Shown: piece by piece, positions 11,215 to 20,737 of the stretch
Numbering within the stretch: position 1 is the first letter of the stretch
Layout: each line of letters starts with the position of its first letter
Assembly: GCA_016235775.1 (NCBI GenBank)
Contig: JACRIU010000008.1
Coordinates: 1 to 64,000, forward strand
Reading direction: 5' to 3'
Length of the DNA stretch: 64,000 nucleotides
DNA from: Hydrogenophilales bacterium
GTDB lineage: Bacteria; Pseudomonadota; Gammaproteobacteria; Burkholderiales; Thiobacteraceae
The notes under the pieces: model-generated
The model's database searches: none
What the model saw: the letters and a program-made list of their open reading frames with translations, nothing else
Told to the model about the DNA's origin: nothing
Translations under genes and position numbers: made by a program

Positions 11215-14037
11215 TCAGGGTTTCGCCAGCTTCTGCTTGAGAAAGTGCCCGGTATAACCCGCTTTGCTCTGTGCGATTTGTTCCGGCGTGCCTTGGGCGA
11301 TGATTTGCCCGCCGCCTTCGCCCCCCTCGGGGCCGAGGTCGATAATCCAATCCGCGGTTTTGATTACGTCCAAATTGTGCTCGATGACGACCACGGTGTT
11401 GCCGTGATCGCGCAGGCGGTGCACCACGGTCAGCAAGAGCTGAATGTCTTGGAAATGCAGGCCGGTGGTGGGCTCGTCCAGGATGTAGAGCGTGCGTCCG
11501 GTGTCGCGCTTGGAGAGTTCGAGCGCGAGCTTTACGCGCTGTGCTTCGCCGCCGGAGAGCGTGGTAGCGGATTGACCTAGCGTGATGTAGCCCAGGCCGA
11601 CGTCGAGCAGGGTGCTGAGTTTTTTCGCCACCGCCGGCACGGCTTTGAAGAATTCGAATGCCTGTTCCACGGTCATGCCCAGCACTTCGTGGATGGTCAT
11701 GCCCTTGTAGCGGATTTCCAAGGTCTCGCGGTTGTAGCGCTTGCTGTGGCATACGTCGCACGGCACGTAGATGTCGGGCAGAAAGTGCATCTCCACACGC
11801 AGCATGCCGTCGCCTTGGCACGCTTCACAGCGCCCGCCTTTGACGTTGAAAGAAAAGCGCCCCGGCTCATAACCGCGCTCGCGCGCTTCCGGCACGCCGG
11901 CAAACAACTCGCGAATCGGCGTGAACATGCCGGTATAAGTCGCGGGGTTGGAGCGTGGCGTGCGGCCGATCGGGCTCTGATCGACGTCGATCACTTTGTC
12001 GAAAAATTCCAGGCCCTCTATTTCCTCATGCGCGGCGGGCGCGGTGGAGGAGCCATACAAATGCTGCGCCACCGCCGGGTACAGCGTGTCGTTGATGAGC
12101 GTGGATTTGCCCGAGCCGGAGACCCCGGTGACGCACACCAGCAGGCCCACCGGCAGCTTGAGCGTCACGTTCTTCAGATTGTTGCCGGACGCCCCGGTGA
12201 GCGTGAGCCAGCGCTCGGGGTCGGGCTTGGCGCGTTGCTTGGGTATCTCGATGCGCTTTACGCCGGACAAGTACTGGCCGGTGAGCGAAGCGGGATTTTG
12301 TTTTATGGCCTGCGGCGTGCCTTCGGCCATGATTTGGCCGCCATGCACGCCCGCGCCGGGGCCGATATCGATCACATGATCGGCGATGGCGATGGCTTCT
12401 TCGTCGTGCTCGACCACGAGCACGCTATTGCCCAAGTCGCGCAGGTGCTTGAGCGTGTCGAGCAGGCGGCTGTTGTCGCGCTGATGCAAACCGATCGAAG
12501 GCTCGTCCAGCACATACATCACGCCGGTGAGGCCGGAGCCGATTTGGCTGGCTAAGCGAATGCGCTGCGCCTCGCCGCCGGAGAGGGTCTCCGCCGAGCG
12601 GTCGAGCGATAAATAATCCAGGCCGACATTGGTCAGAAAGCGCAGGCGGGAGGCGATTTCCTTCACGATCTTTTCCGCGATGGCTTGCTTGGAGCCGACG
12701 AGATGCAACGCTTCGAAGAAGGGCAGCGCCAGTTTCAAGGGCATGCGGCTGATTTCATAAATCGATTTATCGCCGACTTTGACATGGCGCGCTTCGATAC
12801 GCAGGCGCGTGCCTTCGCATTCCGGGCAGGGTTTGCTGTTGAGGTATTTCGCCAGTTCCTCGCGCACGGCCACGGAGTCGGTCTCGCGGTAGCGCCGCTC
12901 CAGATTGTGCACGATGCCCTCAAACGCATGCTTGCGCGTTTGCATCCCGCCGCGCTCGCCCGGATATTTGAACTCGATCTCAACTTTGCCGCTGCCATAA
13001 AGCAGGATGTCCTGAATATTCTGCGGCAGCTCCTCGAACGGCAGATCGAGATCGAAATCGTAATGCGCGGCCAGGCTTTGCAGCATGATGAAATAGAACT
13101 GGTTGCGCCGATCCCAGCCGCGGATGCAGCCCGCGCCGAGCGACAAATGCGGAAACGCCACCACCCGCTTCGGATCGAAAAAGCTGATCACACCCAAGCC
13201 GTCGCACTTCGGGCAGGCGCCCATCGGGTTGTTGAATGAGAATAAACGCGGCTCCAATTCCGAGAGCGAGTAGTTGCACACCGGGCACGCAAAGCGGGCG
13301 GAGAACAAGTGCTCTTTCTCGGTATCCATTTCCACCGCCAGGGCGCGGCCATCGGCGTGGCGCAGCGCGGTCTCGAATGATTCCGCTAGGCGCTGTTTTA
13401 CATCGGCGCGTGCTTTGAGCCGGTCGACCACGACTTCGATGGTGTGCTTCTTGTTTTTATCGAGCTTGGGCAGCTTATCCATCTCGTGTGTCTTGCCGTC
13501 GATGCGTACCCGGACAAATCCCTGCGCGCGCAGCTCGTCGAATAATTCATGCTGCTCGCCTTTGCGACCGGCGACGATCGGCGCCAGGATCATCAGCTTG
13601 GTGTCATCCCCCAGCGCCAGCACGTGATCCACCATTTGCGACACGGTCTGTGCCGAGAGTTCGATGCCATGCTCCGGGCAATAGGGGTCGCCGACGCGGG
13701 CGAACATCAGGCGCAGGTAATCGTGGATTTCCGTCACCGTGCCCACGGTAGAGCGCGGGTTGTGCGAGGTCGCCTTCTGCTCGATGGAAATGGCGGGGGA
13801 AAGACCTTCGATCAAATCCACGTCCGGCTTTTCCATCATTTGCAGGAACTGCCGCGCATACGCGGAGAGCGATTCGACATAGCGGCGCTGGCCTTCGGCA
13901 TACAAGGTGTCAAAGGCAAGCGACGATTTTCCCGAGCCGGACAAGCCGGTAATCACCACCAATTGATTGCGGGGGATGTCGAGATTGATGTTCTTCAGGT
14001 TGTGGGTGCGCGCACCGCGCACGCGAATAAAATCCAT
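11215..14037 (-). CDS. uvrA: Excinuclease ABC subunit A
   Basis: [65 protein letters not shown]; 940 aa. Confidence 0.98.
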   Translation of the reverse strand: MDFIRVRGARTHNLKNINLDIPRNQLVVITGLSGSGKSSLAFDTLYAEGQRRYVESLSAYARQFLQMMEKPDVDLIEGLSPAISIEQKATSHNPRSTVGTVTEIHDYLRLMFARVGDPYCPEHGIELSAQTVSQMVDHVLALGDDTKLMILAPIVAGRKGEQHELFDELRAQGFVRVRIDGKTHEMDKLPKLDKNKKHTIEVVVDRLKARADVKQRLAESFETALRHADGRALAVEMDTEKEHLFSARFACPVCNYSLSELEPRLFSFNNPMGACPKCDGLGVISFFDPKRVVAFPHLSLGAGCIRGWDRRNQFYFIMLQSLAAHYDFDLDLPFEELPQNIQDILLYGSGKVEIEFKYPGERGGMQTRKHAFEGIVHNLERRYRETDSVAVREELAKYLNSKPCPECEGTRLRIEARHVKVGDKSIYEISRMPLKLALPFFEALHLVGSKQAIAEKIVKEIASRLRFLTNVGLDYLSLDRSAETLSGGEAQRIRLASQIGSGLTGVMYVLDEPSIGLHQRDNSRLLDTLKHLRDLGNSVLVVEHDEEAIAIADHVIDIGPGAGVHGGQIMAEGTPQAIKQNPASLTGQYLSGVKRIEIPKQRAKPDPERWLTLTGASGNNLKNVTLKLPVGLLVCVTGVSGSGKSTLINDTLYPAVAQHLYGSSTAPAAHEEIEGLEFFDKVIDVDQSPIGRTPRSNPATYTGMFTPIRELFAGVPEARERGYEPGRFSFNVKGGRCEACQGDGMLRVEMHFLPDIYVPCDVCHSKRYNRETLEIRYKGMTIHEVLGMTVEQAFEFFKAVPAVAKKLSTLLDVGLGYITLGQSATTLSGGEAQRVKLALELSKRDTGRTLYILDEPTTGLHFQDIQLLLTVVHRLRDHGNTVVVIEHNLDVIKTADWIIDLGPEGGEGGGQIIAQGTPEQIAQSKAGYTGHFLKQKLAKP

Positions 14038-14165
14038 AGGGCCTATAAGCTACTGAGTATTAAGTTGATTTGCGAACCCGCGAAACGCGAAACCCCGCTG
14101 CGGCAGCACGCGGGGAACCTGCTAATATACGCAAATTCCTCCGCTTCCCCAACCTGTTTCGTCGC

Positions 14166-15560
14166 ATGAAAAACATTGAGCGCATGTCGCCTTTCGAGCT
14201 GAAGGCGAGTATTAGCCTAGCCAGCATTTATGGCCTGCGCATGCTGGGCATGTTCCTGATCCTGCCGGTATTCGCGATCTATGCCGAGCAAACCTTGGGC
14301 GCCACGCATTTTCAGGCGGGCTTGGCATTGGGCATCTATGGGCTGACCCAAGCGCTGTTTCAATTGCCGTTCGGCATGGCTTCCGACCGCTATGGCCGCA
14401 AGCGCATGATCTATTTGGGCTTGCTCATGCTGGTGGTGGGCAGCTTTGTCGCCGCTTCTGCGCACGATATAAGCACCGTCATTATCGGGCGCGCGTTACA
14501 AGGCGCGGGGGCGATTTCGGCGGCCGTGATGGCGCTGCTCGCCGACCTGACGCGCGAGGAGCACCGCACCAAGGCCATGGCCCTGATCGGCACCACCATC
14601 GGCTTGACCTTTGCGGTGTCGCTGGTGATCTCCTCGCCGCTTAATCATTGGGTCGGCGTGCCGGGCATGTTCGCCTTGACCGGCGTGCTGGCCATTGTGG
14701 CCATCGCGTGGGTGCGCTTCGTGATCCCCGATCCGCGCGCCAGCCACTTTCACAGCGATACCGAGGCCACGCCGGCAAAGCTCAAGGATGTGCTGCGCAA
14801 CACCGAATTGCTGCGCCTCAATTTCGGGATATTCGCCCTGCACGCCGCGCAAATGGCGCTGTTTATCGTGGTCCCTTTCGCCTTGCTGAAGAACGCCGGC
14901 ATCGACCAAAACCAGCACTGGATGATTTATCTGCCGATCATGGCCGGGTCGTTCGTGTTCATGGCGCCCGCCATTATTTACGGCGAGAAGAAAATCAAGC
15001 TCAAGGAAGTGTTTGTCGCTTCGGTCGCCCTGATGTTCGTCGCGCAATTGCTGCTGGCGCAATTCATCAGCCAATTCTGGGGCATGGTCGCGGCGCTCGT
15101 TTGCTACTTCGCCGCCTTCAATGTGCTGGAAGCGAGCCTGCCTTCCCTCATCTCCAAGATCGCCCCGGCCTCGGCCAAAGGCACGGCCATGGGCGTGTAT
15201 AATACGAGCCAGTCGTTCGGCGCATTTGTGGGCGCCACGTTCGGTGGTTATCTATCGCAGCATTACGGCGCATCGGCGGTGTTCATCTTCTGTAGCCTGC
15301 TGATCGGTTTGTGGCTGGTCTTTGCCTTCAGCATGGAGCGCCCGCCCGCGGTACGCACGAAACTGTTTCATGTGCGCGAAATGCAGGCTACGCGCGCCAC
15401 CGGACTATCGAAACAACTCGCCAAGCTTGCCGGTGTATCCGAAGCGCTGGTAGTAGGTAATGAAGGCATCGCAATTCTTAAAGTGGATCTACGCGGCTGG
15501 GACGAAGCCGGCGTGACCAAACTCATCGAGGGGGAGCAAGACAATGGCGTCAGTCAATAA
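14166..15560 (+). CDS. MFS transporter, YajR-like with C-terminal soluble domain
   Basis: 12-TM MFS signature; C-terminal extension [36 protein letters not shown]. Confidence 0.88.
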   Translation: MKNIERMSPFELKASISLASIYGLRMLGMFLILPVFAIYAEQTLGATHFQAGLALGIYGLTQALFQLPFGMASDRYGRKRMIYLGLLMLVVGSFVAASAHDISTVIIGRALQGAGAISAAVMALLADLTREEHRTKAMALIGTTIGLTFAVSLVISSPLNHWVGVPGMFALTGVLAIVAIAWVRFVIPDPRASHFHSDTEATPAKLKDVLRNTELLRLNFGIFALHAAQMALFIVVPFALLKNAGIDQNQHWMIYLPIMAGSFVFMAPAIIYGEKKIKLKEVFVASVALMFVAQLLLAQFISQFWGMVAALVCYFAAFNVLEASLPSLISKIAPASAKGTAMGVYNTSQSFGAFVGATFGGYLSQHYGASAVFIFCSLLIGLWLVFAFSMERPPAVRTKLFHVREMQATRATGLSKQLAKLAGVSEALVVGNEGIAILKVDLRGWDEAGVTKLIEGEQDNGVSQ

Positions 15561-16011
15561 AGTGATTCTGGTGGGCCGCCTGGGTAAAGACCCGGAAGTC
15601 CGTTACATGACGAATGGCGATGCGGTGGCGAATATCACCCTGGCCACCAGCGAAACCTGGAAAGATAAAAATGGCGAGAAGCAGGAAAAAACCGAGTGGC
15701 ATCGGGTCACCTTCTATCGCAAGCTGGCCGAAATCGTGGGCGAATACCTGAAAAAGGGCGGCATGATCTACGTCGAAGGCCGCTTGGAAACGCGCAAGTG
15801 GACCGACAAAGCGGGCGTCGAGAAATACACCACCGAGGTCATCGCCAACGAAATGGTCATGCTGGGCGGCAAGAGCAGTGGCAGCAACAGCTATGAAGTG
15901 CAGGACAAGCCCGCGAGCAGCGGCGCGCGTCCTGACAGCGGCGGCCAAGATAGGCCGGCGGCGAAAAAAGGCGGCGACTTCTCGGATTTCGAAGACGATA
16001 TTCCGTTTTGA
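15544..16011 (+). CDS. ssb: Single-stranded DNA-binding protein
   Basis: [41 protein letters not shown]; acidic tail DFEDDIPF. Confidence 0.98.
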   Translation: MASVNKVILVGRLGKDPEVRYMTNGDAVANITLATSETWKDKNGEKQEKTEWHRVTFYRKLAEIVGEYLKKGGMIYVEGRLETRKWTDKAGVEKYTTEVIANEMVMLGGKSSGSNSYEVQDKPASSGARPDSGGQDRPAAKKGGDFSDFEDDIPF

Positions 16012-16027
16012 CCGAATGGGTTGCGCA

Positions 16028-16060
16028 ATGAAAAAGGCCAGCGATGCTGGCCTTTTTCAT
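16028..16060 (+). terminator. Rho-independent terminator after ssb
   Basis: ATGAAAAAGGCCAGCGATGCTGGCCTTTTTCAT perfect hairpin. Confidence 0.85.
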
Positions 16061-16078
16061 GTGTGTTAATTTTTTTTG

Positions 16079-16142
16079 CCACGAATTGTTAAACCCATAT
16101 TCCTGCTTTTAATTCGTGGTAATTAGTGTAAATTCGTGGCCA
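16079..16142. repeat. Degenerate CACGAATT-type inverted intergenic element
   Basis: CCACGAATT...AATTCGTGGTAATTAGTGTAAATTCGTGGC. Confidence 0.65.
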
Positions 16143-16160
16143 AGGTTTAAAAAAGAGCAT

Positions 16161-17567
16161 ATGAAAATCACTTTCTTCGGCGCGGCGCATGAAGTCACCG
16201 GCTCCTGCTTTTTGGTGGAAACCGAGGGTGTCCGCTTTCTGGTGGATTGCGGCATGTTCCAGGGCGGGCGCGAGGCGGATGAGAAGAACCGGCGCTTTCC
16301 GCAATTCGATCCCGAGCGCATCGACTTCGCACTGCTTACGCATGCGCATATTGATCACTCCGGCTTGCTGCCGCGCCTGACGACACTGGGCTTTCGCGGG
16401 CCGATTTACTGCACGTCCGCCACGGCGGATTTGTTGCAGGTGATGCTGCTGGATTCGGCGCATATTCAGGAAAAAGAAGCCGAGTGGGTCAACTATGCCC
16501 GGCACAAGAAGCATAGCCGCAAGCGCACCGATCTGGCGCCGTTGTACACGGTGATCCAGGCGCAAGATTGTTTGAAGCACATCAAACCCATTGAGTACGA
16601 CGCGCCGGTTCACCCTCACCCGCAGATTCGAGTGTGCTTCCGCGATGCGGGGCATATCCTGGGATCGGCGATCCTGGAGGTGTGGATCGAGCATGAAGGC
16701 GTGACGCAGAAGTGGGTGTTTTCAGGCGATCTCGGCATGCCGGCGCGGCCGATCATGAATGACCCGGCCGTGATCGAGGCGGCGGATTATCTGCTGGTGG
16801 AATCGACTTACGGCAATCGCGCGCACAAGGATATGGCGGCGACGATCGAGGAGCTGGTGCACGCGGTGAATGACACCTTCGAGCGCAAAAAAGGCAATGT
16901 CATCATTCCCGCCTTTGCCGTTGGCCGCACGCAAGAGATTTTATATTTGCTGACCGACCTGATCCGCCAGGGCCGCATCCCCAAAACCACGGCGATCGTG
17001 GTGGATTCGCCGATGGCGACGCGAGCGACGGAGCTGACCCTGAAGCACCGGGCGATCCTCGACCCCGAATCGCAATCGCTATTGGCCTGGGGGCGCAACA
17101 ATGGCGGCCCGCCCCACATCCGGTTTACCGAGAGCGTGGAAGATTCGATGGCGCTGAATAATATTCACCGGGGGGCCATCATCATTTCCGCCTCCGGCAT
17201 GTGCGATGCGGGGAGAATCAAGCATCACTTGAAGCGTAATTTGCCGCGCGCGGAATGCACCGTGATCATCGTCGGATTCCAGGCATTTGGCACCTTGGGG
17301 CGCAAGCTGGTGGATGGCGCCGATGCGGTGCGTATATTCGGGGAAACGGTTCCGGTGCGCGCGGATATTTATACGGTGGGTGGTTTGTCCGCCCACGCGG
17401 ATCAGCGCGCGCTCATGGATTGGCTCAAGCATTTCAAGCATCCGCCACGCAAAACGTTTGTTGTCCACGGTGAGCAGGAAACCGCGCAGGGGTTCGGCGA
17501 ATTGATCCACCGGCAATTGGGTTGGGCGGTGGAGGCGCCGGCGGCGGGTGCGACGTTTGAGTTGTGA
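16161..17567 (+). CDS. MBL-fold / beta-CASP RNA-processing type metallo-hydrolase
   Basis: MKITFFGAAHEVTGSCFLVE...HAHIDHSGLLP...SASGMCDAGRIKHHL...VHGEQET. Confidence 0.92.
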   Translation: MKITFFGAAHEVTGSCFLVETEGVRFLVDCGMFQGGREADEKNRRFPQFDPERIDFALLTHAHIDHSGLLPRLTTLGFRGPIYCTSATADLLQVMLLDSAHIQEKEAEWVNYARHKKHSRKRTDLAPLYTVIQAQDCLKHIKPIEYDAPVHPHPQIRVCFRDAGHILGSAILEVWIEHEGVTQKWVFSGDLGMPARPIMNDPAVIEAADYLLVESTYGNRAHKDMAATIEELVHAVNDTFERKKGNVIIPAFAVGRTQEILYLLTDLIRQGRIPKTTAIVVDSPMATRATELTLKHRAILDPESQSLLAWGRNNGGPPHIRFTESVEDSMALNNIHRGAIIISASGMCDAGRIKHHLKRNLPRAECTVIIVGFQAFGTLGRKLVDGADAVRIFGETVPVRADIYTVGGLSAHADQRALMDWLKHFKHPPRKTFVVHGEQETAQGFGELIHRQLGWAVEAPAAGATFEL

Positions 17568-17624
17568 TTATTGATCTTTCCATAAATCATGACGGGCAAT
17601 ACTTTATTGTTCGCCCAGAATATT

Positions 17625-17684
17625 GTAGGGGCGAGGCATGCCTCGCCCGATGTAAGTAGCGGGTCGGGCATGCCCGACCCCTAC
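17625..17684. repeat. Compound palindromic element GTAGGGGC...GCCCCTAC-type
   Basis: Two perfect 20-nt palindromes, GGGCGAGGCATGCCTCGCCC and GGGTCGGGCATGCCCGACCC, bounded by GTAGGGG/CCCCTAC. Confidence 0.85.
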
Positions 17685-17700
17685 GATAGATTTATTAGGA

Positions 17701-18360
17701 TTAAGGCAAATACAAGCTAAAAACAGCGCCGCCATTATTGGCAAGCGCGATCTTGCCGGTGCGGCCTTTGTTTTGGTGCACTTTCGCCACGCTGCTGGCG
17801 AAATACAGGCCGAGGCCGGTGCCTTGCCGCGAGGCGCGCGGCGCATCGAAATTGCCATCGAGCAGGACTTGCGGGAACCCGGGGCCGTCGTCAGCCAAGC
17901 GAAACACCAGATACTCGCCGTCCTGGGCCGCGCTCAGCGTAATGCGCGTCCGGGCAAAACCCAGCGCATTGTGCAGCGCATTCATCAGGGCGCTGGCCGC
18001 CAATTCACGGTCAAAAAACCAGAACGGCGGCGCGCTGTCTGGTTGTACATCGATCGTGAGACGGCCTGCCGTCAGCGTTCGCGCCTCATGCATCAGGTCT
18101 TCCAAAAAATCCAGCGGAGAGTAAGCGTCGATGTTCGGCGTGAGGTGTCCGCCTTCCAGTTTATAAAGCGTGAGCATTTCGCTGAGCCGGTCCACGATGC
18201 GGCGGCAGGCAAAACGCGCGCCGGCTATTTGCTCCGTCGCACCCGGATAGCCGGCTTCGGCGATGCCGTCGAGCGAAAGCGTCAATTGACCGAGCAGATT
18301 CTTTACCTCGTGCATGCTTGCGGCGGCGAGCGTGTTCAGATCGAGCGTGGAGGCCATCAA
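17701..18360 (-). CDS. Histidine kinase lacking membrane or sensor domains
   Basis: ASMHEVKNLLGQLTLSLDG (H-box), LADDGPGF, GTGLGLYFASSVAKVH. Confidence 0.85.
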   Translation of the reverse strand: MMASTLDLNTLAAASMHEVKNLLGQLTLSLDGIAEAGYPGATEQIAGARFACRRIVDRLSEMLTLYKLEGGHLTPNIDAYSPLDFLEDLMHEARTLTAGRLTIDVQPDSAPPFWFFDRELAASALMNALHNALGFARTRITLSAAQDGEYLVFRLADDGPGFPQVLLDGNFDAPRASRQGTGLGLYFASSVAKVHQNKGRTGKIALANNGGAVFSLYLP

Positions 18361-19982
18361 GCAGCGACCCCGTATTTTTTCGCCACGTCCTGCGCCAGTT
18401 TGCTGATCGACAGCAGCTTGGGGTGGGTCGCGCCTTTTGCGCGCGCCACATCAAGATAGCGCCGGGCGGACATCATATAGCTGTCATTCCAGCCCAGCTT
18501 GTCGATATGCACCAGCAGGGCTTGCGCCGCGTTGAGCACGATTTGCATGTTCTCCGGCATCCTCGCCGCGGCTTCGGTAAGCAGCTTGACCGACCCCTCC
18601 AAATCGCCCTGCTGCGCCTTGAGCACGCCCTGGTTGTTGAGTTGAATAATGGTCTTCACGCTGTCGTCCACCAGCTCGCTGCCTTCCGCGCCCTTGCCGG
18701 CCTCCACAAATACCTGCTTCGCTTTTTGAATGAGCGCCTGGCTTTCATGGTTGTTCTGCACCAGGGTCTCGATCAGGCCCTTGGCTTCCTCTTCCTTGCC
18801 GTGGGCGAAGCAGGCCTTGGCAAGATCGAGCGTGAGATCCTCGCTGGACTTGAAATCGCCTTCCTGCTTGGCCTGCATGGCGGTGGCCAAGGCCACGGCC
18901 GACGCTTGATCGTTGCCGGCCTTCTTGTGCACCAGGCTTTCCATCACCGAGGCGGTGAAGTTAACCTCGGGCGAATTATTGAACGAGGTGCGTGCATCGC
19001 GCAGCGTACTCAGCGCCTCGTTCAGCTTGCCGCGCCCCATTTGCACGCGCGAGAGATTGGCAAAATCATCCGCCGCGCGGAAAAATGAGGTTTTGCCCCG
19101 TTCCACCACGTTGGAAAAAGCTTGTTCGGCGGCCTCCATGTCGCCGTTGCGCATCGCCAGTTGCCCCATCTCCTTTTGCCGGTGCATGGTGTAGGGCGAC
19201 GCGGCCACCGCACGCTGCAGCACTTGCTGCGCGCGTTCGGTTTTGGCCTGCGCTTCGCATACCTTGGACAGCAAATCGTAAGCCGCCATGTATTCGGGCG
19301 CTTCTTCAAGGACTTCCTCCAGCAATTCTTCCGCCTCGCGGTGATTGCCTCTGCAGTGGAACATGGTGGCCAGCCCCATGCGCGCCCACGGCACCGCGCG
19401 CAGATCGACCACTTGCTGATAAATCTTTTGCGCCTCCTCGACATTGCCTTGCGTGACAAACAACTCCGCCAGCAGCCGCAACACGTCGATGGTGTATTTG
19501 CTGTTTTGCTTGGAGAGCTCGGTACATACTTGCGTGGCCTCGGCCAGCCTGCCGTCTTCGATCAGGCGATAGATCGGCCCGAACGCCAGCTTCTTCAGCA
19601 TCACCCGCTCCAAGCGGTTTTTCAGCACCTCGGCGGTGAAAGGCTTGATCAGATAATCGTCAGGCGCCAGCTCCACCGCCGACACCACTTTTTCATACAC
19701 GCTCTCGGCGGTGACCATGATGAATACGGTGGATAAGTTGATGAGTTTGTTGTGGCGCAATTGTTCCAAAAGCTGCTGACCATCCGAGCCGTCGCCCAGG
19801 AAATAGTCACAAATAATGATGTCGTAAGGCTTGTTCTGCAGGCGCCGGATCGCATCGTTGGCCGTGCCCGCCATCTCCGAAGACACCACGCCGAAGTTGC
19901 TGAGAATGGTGCGCATCGACGAGCGCATGCCTGGGACATCGTCGACGATGAGCACCCGTTTTTCAGTGAAATTAATATCCAT
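18357..19982 (-). CDS. Response regulator receiver fused to TPR repeats
   Basis: REC domain KRVLIVDDVPGMRSSMRTIL...IICDYFLGDGSDG; long TPR-like C-terminus. Confidence 0.87.
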   Translation of the reverse strand: MDINFTEKRVLIVDDVPGMRSSMRTILSNFGVVSSEMAGTANDAIRRLQNKPYDIIICDYFLGDGSDGQQLLEQLRHNKLINLSTVFIMVTAESVYEKVVSAVELAPDDYLIKPFTAEVLKNRLERVMLKKLAFGPIYRLIEDGRLAEATQVCTELSKQNSKYTIDVLRLLAELFVTQGNVEEAQKIYQQVVDLRAVPWARMGLATMFHCRGNHREAEELLEEVLEEAPEYMAAYDLLSKVCEAQAKTERAQQVLQRAVAASPYTMHRQKEMGQLAMRNGDMEAAEQAFSNVVERGKTSFFRAADDFANLSRVQMGRGKLNEALSTLRDARTSFNNSPEVNFTASVMESLVHKKAGNDQASAVALATAMQAKQEGDFKSSEDLTLDLAKACFAHGKEEEAKGLIETLVQNNHESQALIQKAKQVFVEAGKGAEGSELVDDSVKTIIQLNNQGVLKAQQGDLEGSVKLLTEAAARMPENMQIVLNAAQALLVHIDKLGWNDSYMMSARRYLDVARAKGATHPKLLSISKLAQDVAKKYGVAA

Positions 19983-20105
19983 GATCCGTATCTGAATTGT
20001 TCTGCAACGCGCGACCCTTGTGGCCCTGCGTCAAATGCTATAACGGCACGAATGGGGAGAAGATTGAGGAGGTTTTGCCGTAGTTGGCTACGGCCAGGGC
20101 GCGAG

Positions 20106-20630
20106 CTATTTATGGCTACGCGCCAACGTGATGTAATGTTCCGCAGAGTAGTTGAAGTAAGCCAACTCTTCCTCGGTCAGCAGCCGCAATTGTTTGGCGG
20201 GGCGACCGAGATACAAGTAGCCGCTTTGCAGCGTTTTTCCTTCCGGCACCAGCGAGCCCGCGCCGAGCAGCACGCGCGGTTCGAGCACTGCTTTGTCCAT
20301 GACGATTGAGCCCATACCGATCAGGCATTCGTCGCCGATGGTGCAGCCGTGCAGGATCACGCTGTGGCCGACGGTGACGCGCTCACCGATGATGAGCGGT
20401 GCGCCGTTTGGGTCCACTAGGCTTTTGTGGGAGACATGCAGCACCGACAGATCTTGGATGTTGCTGCCGGCGCCGATGGTAATGCTGTTCACATCGCCGC
20501 GGATCACCGCGCCGCACCAGACAGAAGCGTTTTCGCCGAGCGTGACCTCGCCGATGATTTGTGCGCTGGGGTGAACGTAAATGCTGGCGTGAAGAGCAGG
20601 GTGAATGCCGTGATGGGGAGTGATGTTCAT
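20106..20630 (-). CDS. Gamma-carbonic anhydrase family protein
   Basis: Left-handed beta-helix hexapeptide pattern IGEVTLGENASVWCGAVIRGDVNSITIGAGSNIQD. Confidence 0.9.
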   Translation of the reverse strand: MNITPHHGIHPALHASIYVHPSAQIIGEVTLGENASVWCGAVIRGDVNSITIGAGSNIQDLSVLHVSHKSLVDPNGAPLIIGERVTVGHSVILHGCTIGDECLIGMGSIVMDKAVLEPRVLLGAGSLVPEGKTLQSGYLYLGRPAKQLRLLTEEELAYFNYSAEHYITLARSHK

Positions 20631-20737
20631 GGTGAAGAACCTTGAGTTTCGTGGCACTAACTGACGCCTGACTACTTGCGCCCGACGCCTCGATGAGGGC
20701 TAGTATAATGTCGCATTGATTTCCTCGAAAGATAACC

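Noticed and set aside
11689-12555. Long ORFs antisense to uvrA (also 12685-13239 and 13549-14169)
   Set aside because: Opposite strand of highly conserved uvrA; no independent coding evidence.
15544-15560. 17-nt overlap between MFS and ssb as unusual
   Set aside because: Short same-strand overlaps are ordinary in compact bacterial operons.
16028-16069. Micro-ORF MKKASDAGLFHVC after ssb
   Set aside because: It coincides exactly with the rho-independent terminator hairpin.
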